DNA of 64,000 bases from positions 154,490-218,489 of the forward strand of contig NZ_JAPFQN010000011.1 of assembly GCF_026241165.1 (NCBI RefSeq), given 5' to 3'. Below the pieces are notes generated by a model. It saw only the letters and a program-made list of their open reading frames with translations, was not told the DNA's origin and made no database searches. The translations under genes and the position numbers were made by a program. Below, piece after piece: positions 54,699 to 61,969 of the stretch (positions are counted from its first letter, which is position 1; each line of letters starts with the position of its first letter). Origin of the DNA: Mangrovivirga halotolerans (GTDB lineage Bacteria > Bacteroidota > Bacteroidia > Cytophagales > Cyclobacteriaceae).

Positions 54699-55157
54699 AG
54701 CTCTCATAGCGTTTAGTGCTCATCCGGCTTTTTTTGAATCATCAAATCAATCAGCTTTTTCTTTATAATCATTTATGCGATTGACTGGGAATGAAGTTCT
54801 CTTTCGATCAGCTCTGTTTGATGAAAGAATTTTGTTCAATCGATCAATTTTTAAATACTTTTTTTTCGACTGCTAAAGATTAAGTCTGGTTTTATCACGA
54901 AACCGATGAATTAGCACTAAACTTTGTCATCCGGTAGGCCTGTTTAAGGAATAATTAAGGATTACCCCAAGGTATTTTCTGCTAGTTGAAACAAGCCTTT
55001 GACCCGGAAATGATTTGCAGGACCTACCTGATGGAGATACGAGAGCTAACACAACCTATATCCCACCGCTTCTTTTTTCTATGAAAAAACTTATCTTTGA
55101 GAATCAGCTATGCACTTTTTGAAGTCTGCCGTGTGGCGGCGGGGCATAGCCAGACAC
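54696..55157 (+). repeat. Non-coding cassette, copy 3 (first of a tandem pair)
   Basis: A 462-base cassette with no ORF. By eye it is identical to the next copy (55158-55619) and diverged at about a dozen positions from copies 1 and 2, such as TTTATAATC for TTTATGATC and GGGAATGAAG for GGGGATGTAG. Confidence 0.88.
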
Positions 55158-55160
55158 GTT
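55041..55160 (+). other. attC-like site 5 (of non-coding copy 3)
   Basis: From GAGAGCTAAC to GTT at 55158; same stem as site 1. Confidence 0.8.
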
Positions 55161-55619
55161 AGCTCTCATAGCGTTTAGTGCTCATCCGGCTTTTTTTGAA
55201 TCATCAAATCAATCAGCTTTTTCTTTATAATCATTTATGCGATTGACTGGGAATGAAGTTCTCTTTCGATCAGCTCTGTTTGATGAAAGAATTTTGTTCA
55301 ATCGATCAATTTTTAAATACTTTTTTTTCGACTGCTAAAGATTAAGTCTGGTTTTATCACGAAACCGATGAATTAGCACTAAACTTTGTCATCCGGTAGG
55401 CCTGTTTAAGGAATAATTAAGGATTACCCCAAGGTATTTTCTGCTAGTTGAAACAAGCCTTTGACCCGGAAATGATTTGCAGGACCTACCTGATGGAGAT
55501 ACGAGAGCTAACACAACCTATATCCCACCGCTTCTTTTTTCTATGAAAAAACTTATCTTTGAGAATCAGCTATGCACTTTTTGAAGTCTGCCGTGTGGCG
55601 GCGGGGCATAGCCAGACAC
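55158..55619 (+). repeat. Non-coding cassette, copy 4 (second of the tandem pair)
   Basis: Apparently identical 462-base duplicate of copy 3, with period exactly 462. The lack of differences suggests a recent duplication or a repeated insertion of the same circle. Confidence 0.88.
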
Positions 55620-55622
55620 GTT
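55503..55622 (+). other. attC-like site 6 (of non-coding copy 4)
   Basis: From GAGAGCTAAC to GTT at 55620; same structure as sites 1, 3 and 5. Confidence 0.8.
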
Positions 55623-55631
55623 AGCTGTAAT

Positions 55632-56117
55632 ATGATGACAAATTCAATCAAACCTTATAAAACAGACTTTATATTATTTATTGGATTAATAATTATAGCA
55701 ATATCTATCTATTTAATTTCTACAGAAAATTCACCAGTTGATCTTCAAATGCATGATACCTACATTGTATTGGATCAAAACTCCATTACTTTTTTAATTA
55801 TTGGACCTTTAATTTTTCTCGTTTTCCTTTTAAGAGGAATTTGGAAAAAGTTAAAGAATAAATGGACAAACATTGGACTACTAGTTGGGCTTATATGGAT
55901 TTTGATATTTTTATATTTTACGATTCAAGGGCAACAACAATTAGTTGACCAATTTTCAGAATATGCTAAAGAAGAACATTTTTATAATGAAGTATTTGTT
56001 AAGGGAGCAAAACAAAAGATAAAATATCTTTGGGTTATTTTATCTATAATTACTTTAGGGATATTTGCATTAGGATATTGGACAATTAGAATTTGGAATA
56101 AGGTATACTACAGCTAA
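55632..56117 (+). CDS. Small multi-pass membrane protein, cassette-borne
   Basis: The roughly 161-residue protein has four hydrophobic segments. The stretch VDLQMHDTYIVLD is reminiscent of the HDTYFVV motif of haem-copper oxidase subunit I, but the haem ligand context is absent, so this is only a resemblance. I placed the start at ATG 55632 (or 55635), just after the boundary; the frame is open to 55572, but those codons belong to the preceding attC-like site. The stop TAA (56115-56117) is inside TACAGCTAAC, the first part of its own site. Confidence 0.7.
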   Translation: MMTNSIKPYKTDFILFIGLIIIAISIYLISTENSPVDLQMHDTYIVLDQNSITFLIIGPLIFLVFLLRGIWKKLKNKWTNIGLLVGLIWILIFLYFTIQGQQQLVDQFSEYAKEEHFYNEVFVKGAKQKIKYLWVILSIITLGIFALGYWTIRIWNKVYYS

Positions 56118-56228
56118 CAGGAGCTATGGCCCACCGTTTTGTTTTTCAGTTGGGGCTATTATCTTTGGGTATCAGCTATGCGTTTTTTAAGCAGCCGTAG
56201 GTTTCGGCGGACACATAGCCTTGACGTT
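56109..56228 (+). other. attC-like site 7
   Basis: Begins TACAGCTAAC, the reverse complement of the cassette start GTTAGCTGTA (55620-55629), and ends at GTT 56226. Type-A stem (CTATGGCCCACCG / CGGCGGACACATAG). Confidence 0.85.
56138..56167 (+). promoter_or_regulatory. Promoter-like boxes inside attC-like site 7
   Basis: TTTG 56138-56141, 18 bases, TATCTTTG 56160-56167; same layout as in sites 2 and 4. Confidence 0.4.
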
Positions 56229-56242
56229 GGTATTAATTTAAA

Positions 56243-56716
56243 ATGAACGAAACCCAAGTGAAATATCGAGAATGGGAACTCTATTCGGACAAAAAGATAA
56301 CTGAACATACTTATAAGGAATTTGAGAATTCAGGAGCTGAGAGTTGTGGATGCGACTATTGTAAAAATTTCATTATACAACGAGAATCAGTTTACCCAGA
56401 TGAAATTAAAAAGTTATTCGAAGAATTAGGAATTGATTATAAGAAGGAAATTGATGTTAGTGAATTGGCTCGACTTGAAAATGGGCTTCACTATTATAAC
56501 GGATGGTTTCAATTTAAAGGGGACTTTAAAGGAAAAGACTGTACAATTCCTCTTAAAGATGGTGGGCACACCGTTGACCTAACTAAAATAACAGACAATT
56601 TCAGTATTGGATTTAGGTATGACAATTCAATAACTCCATTTAAAGACAAAAGTGGACTTGTTCAAATTGAATTTGACTGTTATTTACCTTGGGTTTTGGA
56701 GAACGAAACAGAATAA
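56243..56716 (+). CDS. Small cytoplasmic protein with Cys pair, cassette-borne, unknown function
   Basis: The 157-residue protein (MNETQVKYREWELYSDKK) has a Cys cluster SCGCDYCKNF near residue 33, which could bind metal, and no signal peptide. The rest alternates helix and strand. I do not recognise the family. It starts 17 bases after the cassette boundary and is the only gene of cassette 56226-56862. Confidence 0.68.
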   Translation: MNETQVKYREWELYSDKKITEHTYKEFENSGAESCGCDYCKNFIIQRESVYPDEIKKLFEELGIDYKKEIDVSELARLENGLHYYNGWFQFKGDFKGKDCTIPLKDGGHTVDLTKITDNFSIGFRYDNSITPFKDKSGLVQIEFDCYLPWVLENETE

Positions 56717-56732
56717 ACAATTATAGAAAAAC

Positions 56733-56865
56733 TAATACCAACAGTATGTATAAGTTATGGCTGGCTGTAGAGCCAGCTCAAGCGCCGGATTTTCGCTGGA
56801 TTTCACTGTCCTAGCGGACGCGAAATCGGCACGATAATCCGCCACAAACTCATACATTGAACGTT
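56733..56865 (+). other. attC-like site 8
   Basis: Begins TAATACCAAC, the reverse complement of GTTGGTATTA (56226-56235). A long stem, GTATGTATAAGTT with AAACTCATACATTGAAC, encloses GC-richer inner hairpins (CTGGCTGTAGAGCCAG). Different in sequence from type A. Confidence 0.85.
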
Positions 56866-56874
56866 GGGAAACAT

Positions 56875-57459
56875 ATGGGGAATCACAATATGAATCAAAC
56901 TAAATTTTTTGGATTAGTCTACATTGGATTAATAGTTTCAATTATCGGATTGTATCTAGCAATTAAATATCAGATAATCTCCTTCCAGTTGATAAACTAT
57001 ATCCCGGTTATTCTATTACTCTTAGGATTATTTCTATTCTATAAAAATTGGATTTATGATCATATAAAGGATGATTATATAACAATTCGATTAAAAAAAA
57101 TCTCGTGGCAATCCTCATTGTTAATGCTACCTTCAATAGGTTTTTATCTACTAATGGTTTCTAAGTTAAATTTCATAGAGAATCAACTCACACAGTTTTA
57201 TGGAGGATATTTAAATATCTTAATGCTGTTTATTTTTATGATATTTTTCATTTCATTTCTTCCAGTTAAAGCAAAATTAATTGATAACGAATTAGTAGTA
57301 GACAATAAAAAATATAATGTTAATGATATCAATAACATAGAATTAGAAAATGGATACTTAGTGATTGATAAATTAAGTGATTCCAAAAGAATATCAAGTG
57401 TGAAATTGAATTCAAAACAAATTGAATTTATAAAGATTACATTAAGACAAACAAATTAA
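56875..57459 (+). CDS. Membrane protein with PH-like C-terminal region, cassette-borne
   Basis: The roughly 194-residue protein has about four membrane helices in the first two thirds, then a soluble tail LIDNELVVDNKKYNVNDINNIELENGYLVI that looks like a small bacterial PH-type beta domain. No family is recognised. A TTG at 56857 would start inside the previous attC-like site, so I use the ATG at 56875 (56890 is an alternative). It is the sole gene of cassette 56863-57536. Confidence 0.68.
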   Translation: MGNHNMNQTKFFGLVYIGLIVSIIGLYLAIKYQIISFQLINYIPVILLLLGLFLFYKNWIYDHIKDDYITIRLKKISWQSSLLMLPSIGFYLLMVSKLNFIENQLTQFYGGYLNILMLFIFMIFFISFLPVKAKLIDNELVVDNKKYNVNDINNIELENGYLVIDKLSDSKRISSVKLNSKQIEFIKITLRQTN

Positions 57460-57466
57460 TAAATAC

Positions 57467-57539
57467 GTTTCCCAACACTCACTATAACCGCATTTTTATG
57501 CCACGGGGGACATAAAAACTGCGCCATAGTGTAGACGTT
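57467..57539 (+). other. attC-like site 9
   Basis: Begins GTTTCCCAAC, the reverse complement of GTTGGGAAAC (56863-56872), and ends at GTT 57537. Short (73 bases), with stem ACTATAACCGCATTTTTATG against CATAAAAACTGCGCCATAGT. Confidence 0.85.
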
Positions 57540-57572
57540 GTGCTTCATTAAAACCAACAGCCGAATAACAAA

Positions 57573-57998
57573 ATGATTGACCTAAATGATAATACAGCTG
57601 GAATAAAAGAATTTGTGAGCACATCAATTGAGCGGTTTCGGTCTGAGAAAGGCAATTTCAATTCAATTGGAATTTATTGCTGTCCTTGGTCTGGTTGGAT
57701 CTCTATAAATTTCAACATTGAGAAGACTTTAACGGAAACTGACAACAATTGTCCTGATTTTGAATATGTTGAATTTGGCTTATTGGATATTCCAGAGTGG
57801 CAAGACGAATACGAAAACGATAATCCTGAGTTTAAAATTGGTGACACAATTAAAATTCACGACCACGACTTAGGTGATGAAAATTTTAATAGCTTGATTT
57901 TCGATTATCTAAGACCAATAACCGTAGAAATAAAAGACAATTATAAATCCGACTTTCTTCTTCAAATGTTGGACAGCAATTTGGTGGAGAAAATATAA
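57573..57998 (+). CDS. Small acidic protein of unknown function, cassette-borne
   Basis: The 141-residue protein (MIDLNDNTAGIKEFVSTSIERF) has no signal or membrane helix and is rich in Asp, Asn and Glu. A CCPWSGW segment near residue 37 and the central DFEYVEFGLLDIPEWQDEY recall DUF4303-type immunity-like proteins only vaguely. Function unknown. It starts 36 bases after its boundary (57537). Confidence 0.62.
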   Translation: MIDLNDNTAGIKEFVSTSIERFRSEKGNFNSIGIYCCPWSGWISINFNIEKTLTETDNNCPDFEYVEFGLLDIPEWQDEYENDNPEFKIGDTIKIHDHDLGDENFNSLIFDYLRPITVEIKDNYKSDFLLQMLDSNLVEKI

Positions 57999-58005
57999 AT
58001 AACGA

Positions 58006-58133
58006 AAGCACAACAACGCATATAGCTAATGGCGGGTGAACGGTTGCCAGCAGGATTTTCACTCCGCAGCCAACTTTGGTTTCGGTGGACAGGAAAGTGC
58101 TTCGAAACCGCCACAAGCCATATGCAAACCGTT
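58006..58133 (+). other. attC-like site 10
   Basis: Begins AAGCACAAC, the reverse complement of GTTGTGCTT (57537-57545), and ends at GTT 58131. Stem GCATATAGCTAATGGCGG against CCGCCACAAGCCATATGC. Confidence 0.85.
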
Positions 58134-58162
58134 ATGCTGCATAAAAGAAGCCAGATCCATCA

Positions 58163-59056
58163 ATGAGAATAATAGCTATCCTAATTTTTTCTATTCTAAT
58201 CACAAATGTTTCTAAAGCCCAGTACCTTATTAAAGGTATTGTTTATGATTCATTAGAGAATTCTCCATTACCGGGGATAACAGTTTTTGTGGACTCAACT
58301 AATGAAACAACTACAAATATTGATGGAAAGTTTTCAATTAGGATAAAGAAACTACCTGCGAAAATAACCTTTGCGGGTGTTGGCATTTTGTCAAGGACTA
58401 TTGAAGTTAAATCAGATAGTAATCTTATAGTATTCTTGAAACCATATACATTGGTTCATTTTTATGGAAGTCAAAAAATTGGAATATACCTGACATCTGG
58501 TTTTATAAATAATCCCATTGGTGGGGAACTTTACATTTCATCCCCCTATATTTTTAATTTTGCTTTACTGAATGGATCAATTAATTATCAAACGAATTTT
58601 AAGGATAACAATCTATTGAATTCAAAGGTAAGTATCGAGATAGTAACCACATGGAATTTTGGATTTGGACTTTCAGGCTATTATCAGGATTTGAAACTAG
58701 ATAACTATACTCTTAATAATAAATTCTTAGAAATAGACTTTTCGACCTCATTTATACCCTTCGATTTATCATTTGGATATGGTATAATAAATACAAATGA
58801 CGAGGAGAATAGAGATTATACAAATAAAGGATTGACAATTAAAGTAAGTAAATATGTTCATGAACCACTAAAACTTACTTTATCTTCGAGGATTCTTTTT
58901 TACGATGAATTATTAGGGTTTCATGCTGAATTAAATAAACCAATTAAGAATTTTGAGACGTTTGTTAGGTTTCAGCAATTGGATGCTTACAAAGAATTCA
59001 CCTTGGGAATTGGATATAAGTTCACATATATATTCAGTGATCCGAATAAATATTAA
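58163..59056 (+). CDS. Outer-membrane beta-barrel-like protein with CarboxypepD_reg domain, cassette-borne
   Basis: The 297-residue protein has a signal peptide (to about residue 19, SKAQ), a CarboxypepD_reg-like domain (IKGIVYDSLENSPLPGITVFVDSTNETTTNIDGKFSI), and a C-terminal region of alternating strands ending in an aromatic pattern (LGIGYKFTYIF) like a small outer-membrane barrel. In Bacteroidota this domain order is typical of outer-membrane or surface proteins. It is unusual cargo for a cassette and may alter surface properties. Confidence 0.72.
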   Translation: MRIIAILIFSILITNVSKAQYLIKGIVYDSLENSPLPGITVFVDSTNETTTNIDGKFSIRIKKLPAKITFAGVGILSRTIEVKSDSNLIVFLKPYTLVHFYGSQKIGIYLTSGFINNPIGGELYISSPYIFNFALLNGSINYQTNFKDNNLLNSKVSIEIVTTWNFGFGLSGYYQDLKLDNYTLNNKFLEIDFSTSFIPFDLSFGYGIINTNDEENRDYTNKGLTIKVSKYVHEPLKLTLSSRILFYDELLGFHAELNKPIKNFETFVRFQQLDAYKEFTLGIGYKFTYIFSDPNKY

Positions 59057-59061
59057 TCACG

Positions 59062-59181
59062 GCAGCATAACAGTACCTATATGCCACCGTTTTGTTTTTC
59101 AGTTGGGGCTATTATCTTTGAGCATCAGCTATGCGTTTTTTAAGCAGCCGTAGGTTTCGGCGGACACATAGCCTTGACGTT
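59062..59181 (+). other. attC-like site 11
   Basis: Begins GCAGCATAAC, the reverse complement of GTTATGCTGC (58131-58140), and ends at GTT 59179. Type-A stem (CTATATGCCACCG / CGGCGGACACATAG). Confidence 0.85.
59091..59120 (+). promoter_or_regulatory. Promoter-like boxes inside attC-like site 11
   Basis: TTTG 59091-59094, 18 bases, TATCTTTG 59113-59120. Fourth occurrence of the same layout. Confidence 0.4.
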
Positions 59182-59193
59182 ACCATTCATTAA

Positions 59194-59958
59194 ATGCACA
59201 TAGTAAAGTTAAATATAACAGGTAAGGAAGTAGGTTCGGAAGAGTTCTTTGAATTCACCAATTATTACTTTCAATCACTCTATGGAACAAAGCAAATAAT
59301 AAATGAAGAATGGCAGTACGAACCTATTGACAATGGATTAAGCCTTAACCTTTTTTGCCCTGAGAAAGATTCGTACAGCGAGAAGAATTCAACCATTTAT
59401 GGAATTAAGTGGAAAAAACGAATTGAAGGAGAATTGAAGTGTAAATTTGACTTCAGGTACATGGGGTTAGACCCTGAGTTTGGAAAAACAATCATTCCAA
59501 AAAAGCGAGATTTTTTAATTCTTAAAACTGCAAGGTTTTCACCAATAATTGAAGGCTCATCACTTAATCAAATTCCATTATACAAGATACCTTATACTCA
59601 TCATGATGGAGAATGCTATAACGATATTAACTTCTGGGAAAATAATTATGAAAGGGTTGAAGGACTTTGGTTTAATGGCATTGTAGGTGAAAGGTGGGCA
59701 CAAAACCAATTACAAAACCATGATAGTGATCTTAGTAAACAAGGAATTGATTGTTGTAAAAAAATTGAGGAAGTAACACAAATACCCACTTATTATTTTC
59801 TCTTCAATTATAGAGCTTGGGGACAAAAGAAAGACAAAGAAAGAAAATGTCCGAGATGCGGAAATGATTGGTTGATAGATGGTTCAACATTCAACGACTT
59901 TTACGCATTTAAGTGTGATGATTGCAGGTTAATTTCTGAACTTTCCTCCAATAGATAA
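59194..59958 (+). CDS. Zn-ribbon protein, DUF2310-like, cassette-borne
   Basis: The 254-residue protein has a C-terminal zinc ribbon with two Cys pairs (KCPRCGNDW and FKCDDCRLI, about residues 217-246) after a beta/alpha N-terminal part. YFLFNYRAWGQKKDKERKCPRCGNDW resembles DUF2310, a predicted nucleic-acid-binding family; the family name is a moderate match. It has no signal peptide and starts 15 bases after its boundary. Confidence 0.68.
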   Translation: MHIVKLNITGKEVGSEEFFEFTNYYFQSLYGTKQIINEEWQYEPIDNGLSLNLFCPEKDSYSEKNSTIYGIKWKKRIEGELKCKFDFRYMGLDPEFGKTIIPKKRDFLILKTARFSPIIEGSSLNQIPLYKIPYTHHDGECYNDINFWENNYERVEGLWFNGIVGERWAQNQLQNHDSDLSKQGIDCCKKIEEVTQIPTYYFLFNYRAWGQKKDKERKCPRCGNDWLIDGSTFNDFYAFKCDDCRLISELSSNR

Positions 59959-59966
59959 AAAAACGA

Positions 59967-60017
59967 AATGGTAACACTATGTAAAAATGCATTAAAACGC
60001 ATTTTACATTAAACGTT
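59967..60017 (+). other. attC-like site 12
   Basis: Begins AATGGTAAC, the reverse complement of GTTACCATT (59179-59187). At 51 bases it is minimal: ATGTAAAAATGC against GCATTTTACAT, one unpaired A in the left arm, ATTAAAAC in the loop. Confidence 0.85.
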
Positions 60018-60024
60018 GTGCTTC

Positions 60025-60684
60025 ATGCTGAAAAAGACAATGAAACTGAAATCAATCGTAATCATACTGACTTGTTTGACAATTTTGTCCTTTACTAAAC
60101 AGGATGAAACAAAATGGATTTCAATCAAATGGGTTGACAATATTGAAAACGACTTTTCATTCAAAGAGGAATGGAGTTATCCTGAAGGTGTTTACAAGAA
60201 TAAATTTGGGCAATTAAGTTGCGATGGAATTTGTCCTCCAGAAATAGACCGAATGAAAAATGAAGAAGGGAAAATATATCCTGACTCATTAAAAGCATTC
60301 TATGCAATTGTCGACACAACCCATTTGTTTCATTCAATTACATCTGAAGCTTGGACCTATGAATGGGCAGGTACAGACTTTATGACTTTTAAAAAGCAAG
60401 CGGACAATTCTATACTTGGACAATCGGCTTGTAAAGTTTCTACTCATAGTAGTTTGATAATTGAAATCAAGAATGATTCTTTTAGAGCATGGATTGATTT
60501 TAATAGTATTACAGAACTTGGGAAACAAATATTTCCAATGAAAGAAGGGCAAATTAGAGTTGATAAAAAGCTATTCGACAAAGGGATTATTAAAGCCGAA
60601 TTTGATTTGAAATTTGTAAACACCTTGGATGTCGAAAGAGAAATGTATTGGAAAGGATTGATTTACAGTAAAATTGAAAAATAA
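60025..60684 (+). CDS. Secreted protein of unknown function, cassette-borne
   Basis: The roughly 219-residue product has an N-terminal signal peptide (MKLKSIVIILTCLTILSFTK from ATG 60040; an ATG at 60025 extends it). The mature part is beta-rich with Trp-rich patches (EAWTYEWAGTDFM) and one CPPE segment. No family is recognised. The start must lie after the boundary GTT at 60015; the TTG at 60016 overlaps the boundary and is unlikely. Confidence 0.65.
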   Translation: MLKKTMKLKSIVIILTCLTILSFTKQDETKWISIKWVDNIENDFSFKEEWSYPEGVYKNKFGQLSCDGICPPEIDRMKNEEGKIYPDSLKAFYAIVDTTHLFHSITSEAWTYEWAGTDFMTFKKQADNSILGQSACKVSTHSSLIIEIKNDSFRAWIDFNSITELGKQIFPMKEGQIRVDKKLFDKGIIKAEFDLKFVNTLDVEREMYWKGLIYSKIEK

Positions 60685-60692
60685 AAGCACGA

Positions 60693-60883
60693 AAGCACAA
60701 CAATGGCTATAATTAATACGGGTTTTGGTACTTAACCCAAAGTTAAAAGCTTTTAACAAAGTCCACCAAATCTTTTGATTTGACTTTATAAAGAAAAGAT
60801 AAAACAAAATAAAAAGTTTTGGCTAAGTGCTTAACTGAAAGTTCAATACTTTTAATTCCCGTACTAACCATAGCCGAGACGTT
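60693..60883 (+). other. attC-like site 13 (long form)
   Basis: Begins AAGCACAAC, the reverse complement of GTTGTGCTT (60015-60023), and ends at GTT 60881. It is 191 bases, the longest site, with an outer stem GGCTATAATTAATACGGG against CCCGTACTAACCATAGCC. Confidence 0.8.
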
Positions 60884-60896
60884 GGTATTCATAAAA

Positions 60897-61910
60897 ATGA
60901 AATTTGAAACGGACATAAGAAAAGGTATTAAAATTCTTTATTTAGATAAAGAATTAACCTGTTGGCAAAATGAAAACAACTCTTTAGAGGTTTATAAAAA
61001 TAATGAAAATTTTGATTTATTATTTTCCTGCAAAATAGAAGGTCCAATAGGCAGAGTAGGAAGATATTCTCACGGAATTTATTATTTTAAAGATAAAAAT
61101 ACTCACTTTATTAACTACAGTGGGCAAACGGTCTATATTAAAAATAACCAATTATTCTACTCCTTTAATAAAAATTATATTGCTAGTGTCAATACGAATT
61201 TTCCGAAATTAATAAAATTTAGAGGAGTATATTTTGGAGAGATTGAATTAAATAGAAAAGGTGGTGCTAAGCTATTTTTAGAAGATAAATTTATTGAAAG
61301 TTTAGATCAAAGGTCCTCTGAATTGAAATGTTACGATTTAGCTAAATTCGGAAAATATTCGTGGACTATAGATTTAAAAAAAATCACAAAATCTCAGAAT
61401 GCTTACACCCATAAAAGAATAATTAACTACGGAACAAAATTATATTTATTTTGTGATGGGGTAGAAAATCGTGGATTATTACAATTTGACCTAACAACAG
61501 GAACTCTCATTAATCAATTAAATGGGTGTTATTTTGAACTTTTTAGGGATGAAGAATACATTTACACATCAAAACCAAATAATATCCTCTGTCGTATAGA
61601 TTGCAGGGATAACTCAATAAATGAATGGGATGTTGATAAACTTATTAAGAAGAATGGACTGGAAAGTATACATGACCACCGATACTATGTAAATGATGGG
61701 GTTTTATATTTCACTCAAAGCCTTGGGGACACAAAAGCTAAACTTGTTGTTTTGGATTTTGATAGAAAAGATCTACTCTACAAATATGAATTTAAACCTC
61801 AAAATGGAGCAATTGGAAGTATAAAAGCTACAAAATTCAAAATTTTTGTTTATACACAAGATGGATTACTATATATTTTTGATAAAAAACGAAATACCAA
61901 CAATACCTAA
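60897..61910 (+). CDS. Putative beta-propeller-like protein, cassette-borne, unknown function
   Basis: The roughly 337-residue protein consists of repeated strand segments (for example LYFTQSLGDTKAKLVVLDFD and KIFVYTQDGLLYIFDKK near the end) suggesting a PQQ/WD-like propeller, with no signal peptide. I chose ATG 60897, after the boundary GTT at 60881, over a TTG far upstream at 60819 inside site 13. The stop lies within its own attC-like site. The fold is inferred from strand spacing only. Confidence 0.62.
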   Translation: MKFETDIRKGIKILYLDKELTCWQNENNSLEVYKNNENFDLLFSCKIEGPIGRVGRYSHGIYYFKDKNTHFINYSGQTVYIKNNQLFYSFNKNYIASVNTNFPKLIKFRGVYFGEIELNRKGGAKLFLEDKFIESLDQRSSELKCYDLAKFGKYSWTIDLKKITKSQNAYTHKRIINYGTKLYLFCDGVENRGLLQFDLTTGTLINQLNGCYFELFRDEEYIYTSKPNNILCRIDCRDNSINEWDVDKLIKKNGLESIHDHRYYVNDGVLYFTQSLGDTKAKLVVLDFDRKDLLYKYEFKPQNGAIGSIKATKFKIFVYTQDGLLYIFDKKRNTNNT

Positions 61911-61942
61911 ACTGCATTTAAACGCAGTTTAGCAATAACGTT
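61893..61942 (+). other. attC-like site 14
   Basis: Begins AATACCAAC, the reverse complement of GTTGGTATT (60881-60889). A 50-base minimal site with a perfect 9-bp inner hairpin CTAAACTGC / GCAGTTTAG. Confidence 0.85.
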
Positions 61943-61969
61943 AGCCCACATTAAAAGAAACGACAGAGA

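Noticed and set aside
51839..55619. CRISPR array, because of the regular repeats
   Set aside because: The repeats are 462-464 bases long, there are four, and there are no spacers of uniform size and no cas genes. The GTT boundaries explain the structure as cassettes.
50573..55619. Insertion sequence or transposon with flanking repeats
   Set aside because: No transposase other than the tyrosine recombinase is present, there are no terminal inverted repeats around the group, and repeats occur in an array between different genes rather than at two ends.
55572..55631. Upstream N-terminus of the 55632 gene
   Set aside because: Those codons lie inside the attC-like site of the previous cassette and would not travel with this gene; the ATG after the boundary is the logical start.
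60819..60896. Upstream TTG start for the 60897 gene
   Set aside because: It lies inside attC-like site 13 of the preceding cassette, before the boundary GTT at 60881.
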